Source: JAENVT01 sp963773085 (GTDB lineage: Bacteria; Actinomycetota; Acidimicrobiia; Acidimicrobiales; Ilumatobacteraceae). From it: a stretch of DNA of 64,000 bases. Position numbers and translations under genes: made by a program. This document shows positions 15,342-25,659 of the stretch, one piece after another. The stretch spans positions 180,659 through 244,658 of the forward strand of contig CAVYZS010000013.1 of the NCBI GenBank assembly GCA_963773085.1, given 5' to 3'. Below the pieces are notes generated by a model. The model had not been told where the DNA came from. It was given only the letters and a program-made list of their open reading frames with translations, and did not search any database. Within the stretch, counting starts at the first letter, position 1, and every line of letters starts with the position of its first letter.

Positions 15342-18300
15342 ATGTCGTTCACCGATTCGGGCACTGAACAGTTCTCGCTACAGCAGCGCTACGAGTCCGC
15401 GCCGAAGCAGATCCTGGCGACGGGCATCCAGGCCCTGGTACGGCTACCGATCGATCTGATGCGCGCCGACCGGGTCAAGGGCTGGAACACGGCAGCGTTC
15501 ATCTCCGGCTATCAGGGATCGCCACTCGGTGGATACGACCGCGAGCTACAGAGTCAACGCAAACTGCTCGACGAGTTGAACATCGTCCACGTCCCCGGTC
15601 TCAACGAGGAACTGGCGGCTACGTCCGTGTTCGGCTCGCAGGTCGCCCAGACGTACGACCGACCGAAGTACGAAGGCGTCGCCGGGATCTGGTACGGGAA
15701 GTCACCGGGTCTCGATCGCGCCGGCGACGCGATCCGTCACGGCAGCTTCGGCGGCACGGCGCGCAAGGGTGGAGTCGTCCTGCTTGTCGGCGACGACGCC
15801 GCGGCCAAGTCCTCGACGCTTCCGTCGCGCAGCGACCCCACACTGGTCGCCTTGCACCTGCCGGTGTTGTACCCCGGAACGGTGCAGGAGGTGCTCGATC
15901 TCGGCATCCACGCCTTCGCCATGTCGCGGCTGACGGGTCTCTGGGTGGCGATGAAGATCACCACACCCGTCGCCGACGGTTCCGGTATCGCCGAGGTCGC
16001 ACCGGGTCGGATCCAGCCGGTGCTGCCGCCATTCGAGGTCGACGGCAAACCATGGGTCCCGACTCTCAGCGGCCACGTGGGCGTGCCGTTCGCCAACACC
16101 TTGGAGATCGAGGTGCTCGGCAACCGCATCGAATGGGCCAAGCGTTACGTGGCAGCGAACCCGATCAACCAGTTCGTCGCCAATCCTGCCGATGCGTGGT
16201 TGGGTATCGTCGCCGGCGGACATGACATGCAAGTGGTCGTGGAGGCACTGCGGGTGCTCGGTCTCGACGCCGAACGGCTCGCCCAATTCGGCGTCCGCGT
16301 CCTCAAGCTCGGTGCGCTGCATCCCCTCGACCACGGGGCCATCCGCGAGCTGGCCGACGGCACAGCAACTGTGATGGTTTGCGAGGACAAGATCGAGTTC
16401 CTCGAATCGCGGGTCCGATCAGCTTTGTACGGATCTGCCAACGCTCCTGCCGTGATCGGCAAGCACGATCACGATGGGAAGCCGTTGATCACCCACTACG
16501 GCGCGTTGACCATCGACAACCTCGTCGACTCTCTACAGCGAGTGCTCACGCTGAGAATTCCGGCCGATCAACTTGCCACCGTTCGACGGTCGGAGCCTGT
16601 GAGGATCTCGCTCGGCGCACACGCCGTGCGCACACCGTTCTTCTGCTCGGGCTGCCCGCACAACACCGGCCTGCTGGTGCCGGAAGGGTCGCTCGTCGGT
16701 GCCGGAATCGGATGCCACGGGATGGTCAGCATCGTGCCGCGGGAACAGACCGGTGAGGTCACCGGTATCACCCAGATGGGCGGCGAGGGCGCCCAGTGGA
16801 TCGGTACGGCGCCATTCGTCGAAGATCGTCACTTCTTCCAGAACATGGGCGACGGAACCTACTTCCACAGTGGTCAGCTTGCCGTTCAGGCGGCAGTCGC
16901 TTCCGGCACGACGATGACGTTCAAGATCCTGTACAACGCGGCTGTGGCGATGACCGGTGGGCAGGACGCGGCCGGGCTGCGATCGGTGCCGGAAATGACC
17001 CGCATGCTGATGGCCGAGGGTGTCAAGCAGATCACCATCACCACCGACGATCCCGCCAAGTACCGCGGTGTCGATCTGCCCGCTGGGGTGGACGTCGTGC
17101 ATCGCGACGAGATCCTCGACGCGCAGGCGAAGCTGCGCCTGATGGACGGTGTCACGGTGCACATCCACGACCAGCAGTGCGCTGCGGAGAAACGTCGCGA
17201 CCGCAAGCGGGGCATCCTCGCCCCGTCGACGTTCCGGGTGATGATCGACGAGCGCGTGTGCGAGGCGTGCGGCGATTGCGGCGTGCAGTCGAACTGCCTG
17301 TCGCTCCATTCGACGGAGACCGAATTCGGACGCAAGACCGTCATCGACCAGGCCAGCTGCAACGTCGACGCCAGCTGTCTGAAGGGCGACTGCCCTGCCT
17401 TCATCACGGTCAAGCCGGGCAAGCCGACGAACGGTGTCGCGAAGAAGGCCCGGCGCACGGCGCCGACAGTCGCCGAGCTCCCTTCGCCGACTCTCGTGGT
17501 GCCGGCCGATGTCGCCATTCGCATGCCGGGCATCGGTGGGACGGGCGTGGTCACGGTCAGCCAAGTGTTGGCCGCCGCGGCACAGATCGCTGGAATCGAC
17601 GCCAGGACCGCCGACCAGACGGGCCTGTCGCAGAAGGCCGGGCCCGTGGTGTCGACCGTCACGATCGGTGATCCCGTCCCTGGTCGAATCGGCGTGCTGC
17701 TTGCGCTCGACGCGTTGGCGTCGTCGACGCCTGCCAACCTCGCCGGCCTCGATTCGCGAGAGCAGCGTCGCGGTGGTCTCCACGAGCATCGCCCCGACGG
17801 GCCGGATGATCGGCAAGGTCGATTCGCACGGTCTCGATCTGTCACCGCTCAGGACCGAGCTCGCCAACAGGACCAAGGCGACGCGCAACCTGTACGTCGA
17901 CGCCGCGCAGATCGTCACCGCACTGCTCGGCAACGCCGTGACGGCCAACGTGTTCATGGTCGGCGTTGCCTACCAGGCCGGGTTCATCCCGCTGCCCGGC
18001 GAGGCGATCGAGCGGGCGATCGAGCTGAACGGCACCGCTGTCGAGGCCAACCTTTCCGCGTTCAGGTGGGGTCGTCGTTGGACGATCGAACCGGGCGAAG
18101 TCGAGAAGGCGGCCGGCGCCAGCGTTGCCTACGACCTGGAGCCGTACCCGGTCGATGGGATCGACGACGCCGTGTTGCGCGAGCTCGTCGAACGACGGGC
18201 GGGCGATCTCGTCGCCTATCAGTCCACGCAATACGCCTCCCGGTATGTCGGCGTCGTCGTCAAGGCTCACCAGGCCGAGCAGGCCGCCGGCGGTGACGGG

Positions 18301-18771
18301 ACGTTCGCGTCCACGGTCGCCCGTCAGTTGCACCACCTCATGGCCTACAAGGACGAGTACGAAGTCGCCCGTCTGTTGCTGGCCGGCCGGTCCAAGGTGG
18401 CCGCCCAGTTCGGCGATGACGCGACGATGACCTGGAACCTGTACCCACCGATGCTGCGTTCCATCGGACTCGGGCGAAAATTGCGCTTCGGGCGTTGGTC
18501 GGTGCCCCTGCTGGCCACGTTGCGAAGGATGAAAGGCCTCCGTGGCACTGCCGTCGACCCATTCGGTCACGCCAAGGTTCGTCGCACGGAGCGGGCGTTG
18601 GTACAGGAGTACATCGATCTCGTCGGGGAGGCGTCGGCGACGTTGCCGGCTCGTCCTGACAAGGCAGTCGAACTGGTCGGCCTGATCGATCAGGTTCGCG
18701 GCTACGAAGGTGTGAAGCTGGCCAACGTCGAGCGGTACCGGTCGGCGCTGGCAGACGCCCGCAAGAGTTAG
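15342..18771 (+). CDS. Indolepyruvate ferredoxin oxidoreductase, alpha and beta subunits fused (frameshifted)
   Basis: About 1142 residues after one correction near 17753-17758, the usual size of fused IorAB. It oxidatively decarboxylates aryl-pyruvates (from tyrosine, phenylalanine or tryptophan) to aryl-acetyl-CoA. The N-terminal pyruvate-oxidoreductase region has ISGYQGSPLGGYD; the thiamine-diphosphate half has FFCSGCPHNTG and QNMGDGTYFHSGQ. The ferredoxin insert CEACGDCGVQSNC, with a second set CNVDASCLKGDC, supplies iron-sulfur ligands. The C-terminal beta domain starts at IRMPGIGGTGVVTVSQ. Product 4-hydroxyphenylacetyl-CoA would link to the HpaB/HpaD genes. Confidence 0.92.
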
Positions 18772-18775
18772 TCGA

Positions 18776-20245
18776 TCATCCCAGCGCGGTTTGCGGCCAC
18801 CCGGTGTCGGCGACGAATGACTTGATCCGATCGACGCACTCGCTGCGGTCGTAGACGCCGTACAGGGCTTGCTTCATCCGTGGCGGATCGCCGAAGAAGA
18901 ACAGCTCGTAGTGCGACTGGCGTCCACCGAACGCGCTGATCGACATGTCCCACGCCAGCCGGAACAGGGCGACCCTCTCCTCGGCTGAGCCGGCGGCGCC
19001 TTGAAGGTACTTGGCGATGTCAGCGCTCCGGGGCCCGTGGAAGTCAGCCTCGGTAGGAATCGTGATCAACCCGCTCGTCGTCACCAGCTGCATGATCTCG
19101 ACAAGCCGCTTGTAGACGCCCGGATACCAGTTGCGAGCGGCGTCGAGCGGCGGACGCGCCGGCGTCATCACGCCGTACTTGTTCAGCGTTGCACCGGCCT
19201 CGCTGGCGATCTTCAAGCCCTTCATGATCTCGAGGATCATGATCACCTCGGCAACCATCTGCTGAACGTGAGGCGCGTCGCCGGATCCGATCATGTCGAT
19301 GACCGCTTGAATGACACCGAGGAACGCCTCGGTCTTGGCGATCTTCAGGTTGACCACCTGATGCGCCATGTGCAGCACGGCTCCGGTCTCGGCGTAGGCC
19401 CGATTGGCCAGCTCGATGTCGTTCATCAGCAGGACCCGCTCCCACGGGACCAGCACATCGTCGAAGTAGACCATCGCGTCCATCTCGTCGAAGCGGGAAC
19501 CAAGCGGATGATCGCGGTGGCTGCGCCCGAGATCGAGCGGCTCGCGACACTGGAACGAGAGACCTGGGGTGTTGTTGGGGATGCCGAACGCGAGTGCGTA
19601 CGGCTTCATCTCGTCGCCACCCTTGACGACGGTCGATGGAAAGATCAGGATCTCGTCACTGATCGGCAACGTTGCCAGCATCCGGGCACCACGGACGATG
19701 ATGCCGTCGGTGGTCTCGCGCACGACACCGAGGGCAATGTACGGGTCGCTCAACTCGAATGCCTGCTTGCTCCGGTCGACTTGCGGATTGGTGAGCGCGT
19801 GGGTCAGCGCGAGATCGTTCTCGCGTACGTGTTCGAAGTAGTTGCGCGCGTTGTCGGCGAACTCCGGTCGGCATTGCCCGAAGTATTCCGCCGCCGTTCC
19901 CGCGCCCATCAGGTTGACATTGAGGTAGTCGGGCATGCGACCCATGAACCCGAGGCAGGCGTCGGCCCACACCTTGTGCATGGCCGAGCGACGCTCGAGG
20001 TCCTCTCGCGTACGCGGCACGATGAAGCTCATGCCGACTCGGTCACCGGTCGACGGGGATGGAAACGTCATCGTGTCGACGAGGTCGGGTCGATGCTGCA
20101 GGTCGTAGAGCGCGGCGAGTGACTGCGCGGCGTTGGCCGTTCGCGGATGGGTCGTCGGATCCTCGACGAGTTCACCCTCGATCCACAAAGCCGGCGGCTG
20201 CGCACGCAGCCGATCGAGTACCTGCTGACCGGTTCGTGCTCCCAT
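18776..20245 (-). CDS. hpaB: 4-hydroxyphenylacetate 3-monooxygenase, oxygenase component (HpaB family), copy 1
   Basis: 489 residues, full length for the FADH2-dependent HpaB family with an acyl-CoA-dehydrogenase-like fold. Family marks are GRMPDYLNVNLMG, DLALTHALTNPQVDRSK, IIVRGARMLATLPISDEILIFP and SRFDEMDAMVYFDDVLVPWERV. It hydroxylates a phenol ortho to the existing hydroxyl using reduced flavin from a separate reductase. No HpaC-type reductase is in the window. It is divergent from an IclR regulator across 38 bases. The true phenol may be 4-hydroxyphenylacetate or a relative; a paralogue lies at 50339-51787. Confidence 0.88.
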   Translation of the reverse strand: MGARTGQQVLDRLRAQPPALWIEGELVEDPTTHPRTANAAQSLAALYDLQHRPDLVDTMTFPSPSTGDRVGMSFIVPRTREDLERRSAMHKVWADACLGFMGRMPDYLNVNLMGAGTAAEYFGQCRPEFADNARNYFEHVRENDLALTHALTNPQVDRSKQAFELSDPYIALGVVRETTDGIIVRGARMLATLPISDEILIFPSTVVKGGDEMKPYALAFGIPNNTPGLSFQCREPLDLGRSHRDHPLGSRFDEMDAMVYFDDVLVPWERVLLMNDIELANRAYAETGAVLHMAHQVVNLKIAKTEAFLGVIQAVIDMIGSGDAPHVQQMVAEVIMILEIMKGLKIASEAGATLNKYGVMTPARPPLDAARNWYPGVYKRLVEIMQLVTTSGLITIPTEADFHGPRSADIAKYLQGAAGSAEERVALFRLAWDMSISAFGGRQSHYELFFFGDPPRMKQALYGVYDRSECVDRIKSFVADTGWPQTALG

Positions 20246-20270
20246 TTCTTCTCCGTGTCTGTGTCTGCTC

Positions 20271-20292
20271 TATAATCGAACAAATGATTCGA
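20271..20292. promoter_or_regulatory. TATAAT -10 and overlapping inverted repeat TCGAA-N7-TTCGA between hpaB copy 1 and the IclR gene
   Basis: TATAAT at 20271-20276 ends seven bases before the ATG at 20284, the spacing of a leaderless promoter. The inverted repeat (20276-20280 and 20288-20292) overlaps the predicted start of transcription and the start codon. An IclR-type repressor bound here would block its own gene and could also affect the divergent hpaB. Confidence 0.55.
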
Positions 20293-20980
20293 ATGTCGAA
20301 CGAGAGAATAGCACCGTCGCAAACCCTCGATCGAGGGCTGGCGTGTCTCGACTTCGTCGCTGCGTCGGATCGTGCCGTCTCGGTCGATGCCACCGCCGCC
20401 GCGCTCGGTCTTCACCGCTCGATCGTCTATCGGTTGCTGCGCACGCTCGAGCTCCGGCACCTGGTCGAGCGCGATGCGGACGGCGACTACTCGGCGGGCA
20501 CGTACCTCGCCGTGCTCAGCCGGTCCGTGCGTCGCTCACTCCGCGCCGCTGCGGCGCCGGTGCTGGCCAACCTCGCCGAAGAGCTGCAGATGACCTCCTT
20601 CCTGGTCGTCGCTGATGGCGACGAGGCGGTCACCGTGGACAGCGTCGAGCCGACGTCGCTCAATGCCCATGTCGCCTACCGGCCGGGTACGCGGCATCCG
20701 ATCGACCGCGGTGCGCCGGGCATCGCCCTGCTGGCCGGCCGGCCGCCAGTGCGCGGGCGAGCGAACGGCGGTGACCCGGGCGCGCCAACTCGGTTGGGCC
20801 GAGAGCGAGGCCGAAGTGATCGCCGGACTCGCCGCGATCGCTGTGCCGATCGACGATCAGGGAGCGATTGCCGTGCTCTGGCTGGCCGGGAACCCGGTCG
20901 CGACCAGCGCCGTGGTCGCCCGGCTCACCGCCGCCGCCACCGAAGTCCGCCGCCGCCTCGGCCTACCGGGGTCTAGCTGA
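20284..20980 (+). CDS. IclR-family transcriptional regulator (frameshifted)
   Basis: About 231 residues after removing one G in the GGG run at 20755-20757. The N-terminal winged helix is QTLDRGLACLDFVAASDRAVSVDATAAALGLHRSIVYRLLRTLE, then the IclR effector domain (GTYLAVLSRSVRRSLR, LQMTSFLVVADGDEAVTV, GTRHPIDRGAPGIALLAG). It most likely controls the divergent HpaB-type hydroxylase. Two in-frame ATGs exist (20284 and 20293); the first fits the leaderless promoter. The stop overlaps the convergent SDR end by eight bases. Confidence 0.85.
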
Positions 20981-21767
20981 CGCCCCAACCGCCGTCGACC
21001 CGGATGAGTTGTCCGGTGATGTGCTTCGACTCGTCGCTGCAGAGGAAGAGTGCGGCCTGGGCGTGATCGTCGGCGGACAACGGCCCCCCACCCGAGACCG
21101 GCATACGCATCTTGACGATGTCGAGGGTTTCCGGATCGGACGCTGCCCGCTTGGCCATCGGTGTCAACGTCAGAGCGGGAAGGATGGCGTTGAAACGAAT
21201 GCCTGCTGCGCCGTACTGGCATGCGCCGTTGATGGTGAGCGAGTTGATCCCACCCTTCGCCGCGGCGTAGGCGAGCGTGTTGAATGCGCCGGCGACCGGG
21301 TTCGTCGCGGCCACGGACGACACGTAGACGATCGAGCCTCCCGTCGGCTGGTCGAGCATGATCTTCACGGCCTCGCGTGAGCTGAGGAACGCGGTGTCGA
21401 GGTTCAAGGCGACGGTCGCGTGCCACGATCGCAGCGACGTGGAATGCAGGGGTCCATCGCCGAGCGGCCGCCCGCTGCCACCAGCGCATGCGAGTAGGGC
21501 GTCGAGCCGGCCGTACGTGTCGGCGCAGACAGAGAAGGCGCGCTCGGTTTCGCCCTCGTCGGTGAGGTCAGCGGCAACCCACGTGAAGTCGACGCCGGCA
21601 CCGATCCGCTCGGCGAGTGCCACGCAGTCGTCTTCTCGCAACGCGACCACGAACAATCGCGCTCCTTCGGCAGCGAAGCGTTCTGCGGCGGCCTCGGCAA
21701 TCCCCGTCGCGCCGGTGATGCAGCACACCTTGCCGGCCAACCGGCCGCTGCGGTTTGGCTCAGTCAT
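20973..21767 (-). CDS. Short-chain dehydrogenase/reductase
   Basis: 264 residues, classical SDR. The cofactor motif is degenerate: CCITGATGIAEAAAERFA, lacking the usual TGxxxGxG third glycine spacing. LLACAGGSG replaces NNAG. The catalytic serine is in VYVSSVAATNP and the YxxxK in AYAAAKGG. The C-terminus LIRVDGGWGVS is typical. It may be a specific dehydrogenase of the pathway controlled by the LysR protein, whose gene it follows with an ATGA overlap at 21764-21767, so the two are translated together. Confidence 0.82.
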   Translation of the reverse strand: MTEPNRSGRLAGKVCCITGATGIAEAAAERFAAEGARLFVVALREDDCVALAERIGAGVDFTWVAADLTDEGETERAFSVCADTYGRLDALLACAGGSGRPLGDGPLHSTSLRSWHATVALNLDTAFLSSREAVKIMLDQPTGGSIVYVSSVAATNPVAGAFNTLAYAAAKGGINSLTINGACQYGAAGIRFNAILPALTLTPMAKRAASDPETLDIVKMRMPVSGGGPLSADDHAQAALFLCSDESKHITGQLIRVDGGWGVS

Positions 21768-22666
21768 GACTTGCATGCCTCCATTGCGATCTCGACGAAC
21801 TCCCGCACCGCCTTGGAATGATCGTCGATTCGCCACACCAAGTGGAATTCGTCGAGACGCTCGATGGGTCGTAGAGGGACGATGACAACTCCGTCACGGC
21901 TGACGTTGGCAGCCTGCCAGCGGTTGAGCCATCCGATTCCGGACCCGACTGCGACCATGTCGAGCATCCGCTCGACCTGGCTGGCGGGATGCATCACCCA
22001 AGCGGGCCGCACATGGAGCGCGGCGCAGTAGGCGAGCGTGGCGTCATGGTAGGTCGGGGCATCCTCGCGCTCGACGAGCAACACCGGCTCGCCGTCCAGG
22101 TCGGTCGCATCGATGACCGAGAGCTGAGCCAGCGGATGGTTCTGAGGTACTGCGAGATGATCGAACGGCACCTTGGCGAGGAGTTGAGAGGCAAGCACGT
22201 CGGGGTACGGGACGGGCGGGTGCACCACTCCGACGGTCAGGCGCCCGTCGCGCAAGTCCTTGAAGATGCGCAGCGACGTGAACGCAGACGGGCGCACGGC
22301 GATGTGCGGATGGGCGTCGTGGAACCTGCGTGCCGCGGTCAGTGCGGCATGCTCGCTGCCGTGACAATAGGCCAGTGTCAGCGGCTGGTCCGTCGACTCG
22401 GCGGCGCGGCGCAACGTCTCGGCGAGGCTGGTGAAGCGATCGACGGCGCGCAGCGCGGATCGCGCCTCGTGGAGCAACCGTGAGCCGGCTGGTGTGAGAT
22501 GCACCTGTCTCGTCGTGCGTTCGAACAGTTGCACACCGAGCTCGGTCTCCAGCTCGCGTATCCGCTGCGACAACGGGGGCGTTGTCATGTGCAACCGGGC
22601 GGCAGCGCGGCCGAAGTGCTGCTCTTCGGCGACTGTCACGAAGTAGGTCAGCCGGCGGAGATCCAC
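21764..22666 (-). CDS. LysR-type transcriptional regulator
   Basis: 300 residues, normal for the family. The winged helix is DLRRLTYFVTVAEEQHFGRAAARLHMTTPPLSQRIRELE, followed by the linker helix and two-lobed effector domain (LTLAYCHGSEHAAL, LTVGVVHPPVP, LVEREDAPTYHD). I chose the GTG at 22666 because the winged helix begins there; longer frames reach 22762 across the promoter. A T-N11-A box lies 27-51 bases upstream, between this gene and the divergent luciferase-like monooxygenase, which is its likely target along with the co-transcribed SDR. Confidence 0.9.
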   Translation of the reverse strand: MDLRRLTYFVTVAEEQHFGRAAARLHMTTPPLSQRIRELETELGVQLFERTTRQVHLTPAGSRLLHEARSALRAVDRFTSLAETLRRAAESTDQPLTLAYCHGSEHAALTAARRFHDAHPHIAVRPSAFTSLRIFKDLRDGRLTVGVVHPPVPYPDVLASQLLAKVPFDHLAVPQNHPLAQLSVIDATDLDGEPVLLVEREDAPTYHDATLAYCAALHVRPAWVMHPASQVERMLDMVAVGSGIGWLNRWQAANVSRDGVVIVPLRPIERLDEFHLVWRIDDHSKAVREFVEIAMEACKS

Positions 22667-22692
22667 ACCCGGACGGTACCACTGTGAGCGGT

Positions 22693-22717
22693 GATCATGA
22701 CTAATAGAGACATGATC
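22693..22717. promoter_or_regulatory. LysR-type operator, GATCATG-N11-CATGATC
   Basis: Perfect 7-base arms (22693-22699 and 22711-22717) separated by exactly 11 bases, the T-N11-A format of LysR regulators. It lies in the divergent region between lysR and the monooxygenase gene, so autoregulation and activation from one site are likely. Confidence 0.75.
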
Positions 22718-22769
22718 CGTGTCGCAGCGGGTCGTGGACTTCTCCAGCATGCCTTGCGACAATCGTCAC

Positions 22770-23972
22770 ATGAAGATGATGTGGTTCCACCTGATGCCGT
22801 ATCCGAACCTGCCGGAGGACTTCAATACCAAGCATCGCAGCGTGTGGGTCGACATCGATCCGGCCTTGTTCGATCGCGACGTGATGGCCGAGACGTACGA
22901 CACCTATATCGATCAACTGGTCTACGCCGAGGAGTGTGGCTTCGACGGGATCTGCGTCAACGAGCACCACAACAACGGCTACGGCTTGATGCCGTCCCCC
23001 AACCTGATCGCGGCCATCCTCGCCAACCGCACATCGCAGGCGGCCATCACCGTCCTCGGAAACTCCGTCGCTCTGTACAACCCGCCCATCCGGGTCGCCG
23101 AAGAGTTCGCCATGCTCGACCTGTTCTCGCGCGGCCGGTTGATCGCCGGCTTCCCGGTCGGCACCGCCATGGACACCGTCCACTCGTACAGCATGAACCC
23201 GGGCACGTTGCGCCCCCGCTACTACGAAGGCATCGACCTGATCATGAAGGCCTGGCAGGCCACCGAGCCGTTTGCATACAACGGTCGCTTCAACCAGCAG
23301 CGGTACGTCAACCCCGTGCCGCGGCCGTGGCAGCAACCGCACCCGCCGGTGTGGATCCCCGGCGGCGGATCGGTCGAGACCTGGGACTTCTGCGCCGAGA
23401 AAGACTTCGTCTACGGCGCCCTGACCTATTACGGCTACAAGATGGTCCGCGAGACCGTCGCTGGATACTGGAGCCGAGTCGAGGCCCACGGACGTGACGA
23501 CAACCCTCACCGACTCGCCGTGACGCAGTTCATCGGCGTCGCCGACACCGACGCCGAGGCCTACAAGCTCTACCGCGAGCCCGCCGAGTACTTCTTCAAC
23601 CGCTCGCTGCACGTCTACCCGGGCTTCACCGATGCACCGGGATACGTCACCGAGGCATCCATCCGTGCCCGCTACAAGTCGCAAGTGCGCCAGGTGGCGC
23701 GCAACAAGCAGGCCAAACACGATCTGACGTGGGACGAGATGGTCGACAACGGGTACGTCGTCATCGGCGGACCCGACACGGTGCGCGAACAACTCGAAGA
23801 GGCTGCACGCGAACTTCGCATCGGTCATCTGTGCGCCATGTTGCAGTTCGGAAACATGAGCGACGAGCTGACTCGGTACAACACCAAGCTCTTCGGCGAC
23901 AAGGTTGCGCCTGGTCTTCGGTCGCTGTTCTCGGAGTACCCCGATCCGTGGTGGCCGAACAATGCCCGATGA
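22770..23972 (+). CDS. Luciferase-like (LLM class) flavin-dependent monooxygenase, copy 1
   Basis: 400 residues, bacterial-luciferase TIM-barrel fold using reduced FMN or F420. MWFHLMPYPNLPEDF opens the barrel, EECGFDGICVNEHHNN carries the family's substrate/flavin histidines, and FSRGRLIAGFPVGTAMDT the phosphate loop. The C-terminus TVREQLEEAARELRIGHLCAMLQFGNM is standard. It is closest in the window to the enzyme at 34773-35927, and both are followed by an alpha/beta hydrolase gene. The ATG at 22770 is where homology starts. Predicted role: oxygenation of a ring or side chain whose product the hydrolase opens. Confidence 0.88.
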   Translation: MKMMWFHLMPYPNLPEDFNTKHRSVWVDIDPALFDRDVMAETYDTYIDQLVYAEECGFDGICVNEHHNNGYGLMPSPNLIAAILANRTSQAAITVLGNSVALYNPPIRVAEEFAMLDLFSRGRLIAGFPVGTAMDTVHSYSMNPGTLRPRYYEGIDLIMKAWQATEPFAYNGRFNQQRYVNPVPRPWQQPHPPVWIPGGGSVETWDFCAEKDFVYGALTYYGYKMVRETVAGYWSRVEAHGRDDNPHRLAVTQFIGVADTDAEAYKLYREPAEYFFNRSLHVYPGFTDAPGYVTEASIRARYKSQVRQVARNKQAKHDLTWDEMVDNGYVVIGGPDTVREQLEEAARELRIGHLCAMLQFGNMSDELTRYNTKLFGDKVAPGLRSLFSEYPDPWWPNNAR

Positions 23973-23985
23973 AGGAGCAACTGTC

Positions 23986-24705
23986 ATGACTCGATGCCTC
24001 GTCTACCTGTTCGGTGTGGCCGGCCATCCGGAGCTCTCCCCGGCGATGCGCGCCGTCGAGGACGCCGGTTGGGAGATCATCGTGCCGTCGGTTCCGGGCT
24101 TCGACGGTGTCGCCGGCTTCCAACCCCGCGACGAGTACCTCGACTGGCTGACGACATTCTGGGATTCGCTCGATGCCACCGGCGCTCTGCCGTGTCCGGT
24201 GGTCGGCGCCTCACTGGGTGGCATGATCGCCGCCGAGCTCGCCGCGTTGCGTCCCGAGACCGTCACGGGTGTAGCGCTGCTGGCCCCGTTCGGAATCGCC
24301 GATGCGGCGGACCCTGGTTTCAACCTCTTCGGCACTCCGTCGGCCCAACGGATGAGCCATCTGTTCGCCAAAGGTGTTCCGGATGCGTTTGCGAACCGCT
24401 TCGCCGAGCTCGGTCCCGAGGAAGCACCAGTCGCCGGTTATCTCAGCGACATGGCTGCCGCCAACATCCTGTGGCCGTTCGGTGAACGCGGTACCGCAAA
24501 GCGGCTGCATCGCATCGCCGCGCCGCGCCTCACCATGTGGGGTGATCTCGACGAGATCAACCCGGTGACCAACGCCGCGGCGTGGGGCGGTGCGAACATC
24601 GTCGCCGGGGCCGGCCATCTCCTCGAGTGGGATGCTCCCGACCAGGTCTCGGCAGCGCTGCTCTCCTTTCTCAATTCACTCGGCCTCAACTCGCTCGACG
24701 GATGA
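23986..24705 (+). CDS. Alpha/beta hydrolase paired with the luciferase-like monooxygenase
   Basis: 239 residues. The fold begins CLVYLFGVAGHPELSP and the nucleophile elbow is VVGASLGGMIAAE (Ser followed by LGG). The acid strand is RLTMWGDLDEINPV and the histidine is in AGAGHLLEWD. It would hydrolyse a C-C, ester or amide bond in the product of the preceding monooxygenase. A GAAGGAG ribosome site at 23971-23977 sets the ATG at 23986. The 3' end overlaps a convergent hydrolase gene by 20 bases. Confidence 0.85.
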   Translation: MTRCLVYLFGVAGHPELSPAMRAVEDAGWEIIVPSVPGFDGVAGFQPRDEYLDWLTTFWDSLDATGALPCPVVGASLGGMIAAELAALRPETVTGVALLAPFGIADAADPGFNLFGTPSAQRMSHLFAKGVPDAFANRFAELGPEEAPVAGYLSDMAAANILWPFGERGTAKRLHRIAAPRLTMWGDLDEINPVTNAAAWGGANIVAGAGHLLEWDAPDQVSAALLSFLNSLGLNSLDG

Positions 24706-25529
24706 TCTCGCGCACCGCTTCGACGTATCGATCGGACGATCGGGTGAACGAGTGAATCCCATGGGGCGCGCCCTCGACGAGACGGATCTCGACGCCGGGG
24801 TTGGCGGAATGCTGTCGCGCCGCGTGCTCGGGAAACAGCGCCGGACCCATGGCCGGATCCGCTTGCAGGATGATCATCGGCTTCCCGATGCTTCGCGTCC
24901 GGGTCGTATCCGCTGAGTGCGCCGCCGTGAATCGCCGGCAGCCACACGTCGGGGTCGGCGAGCATCAGGGCGTCGGCTCTGCTCTGCACCGCTCTGGCGC
25001 TCATCAGGTCGCCGGCGCGCCCCCACGGCATCTCCGCGTCGGCGACCATCGACACGAAGTGTTCGCGGGACTCACCGCTGGTTTGCGCCGACCGCATCGA
25101 GGCCTCCAGCGTCGGGAAGACGGTCGCGAAGATGCTCTGCTCGAACAGGCTTTGATCGCAGAAGTACAACGGCGGGTCCTCGCAGAGCGCCGACCGCACG
25201 AGGTCGGGTCGTGTTGCAGTGATGTGGTGTGTGATCACTCCACCGAGCGAATGACCGACAAGCACGACAGGTTCAGCGATCACCTCTTCGATGAACGCGA
25301 TCACGTCGTCCGAGTAGAAAGGAACCGAGTACGTACCAGGCGCATGGTCGCTTCGACCATGACCGCGAAGATCAAGACGGAACACATCGGCACTGTCGCC
25401 GAGGTCATCGACGACCTCGTCGTAGCCGGTGGATATTCCGGAGAGACCGTGCAGCATCAGCACCGTAGTTGCACGCGGCGAACCGTCACGCGACCACTCA
25501 AGACCACAGTTCCGATGGTTGAAACGCAT
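24686..25529 (-). CDS. Alpha/beta hydrolase (frameshifted)
   Basis: About 280 residues with one extra base at 24892-24893. MRFNHRNCGLEWSRDG leads into VLMLHGLSGISTGYDEV (oxyanion HG motif), DVFRLDLRGHGRSDHAPGTY, the nucleophile LVGHSLGGVITHH, and after the frame change KPMIILQADPAMG (acid) and EGAPHGIHSF (histidine). It is probably a hydrolase or esterase of an aromatic pathway; the substrate is unknown. It is transcribed divergently from the ABC-importer operon with a 130-base gap. Confidence 0.82.
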
Positions 25530-25659
25530 GACGCCTCCGATAGTTGTTCGTCGAAATGTTATGCACTATGGTGCCCATCGTCACAGGAGGTGTTCGCCGT
25601 CGCAACGGGGCGCCGTGAACCCTTCTCGTGGCATCTCGCATCCACACAAGGGGGAATTC

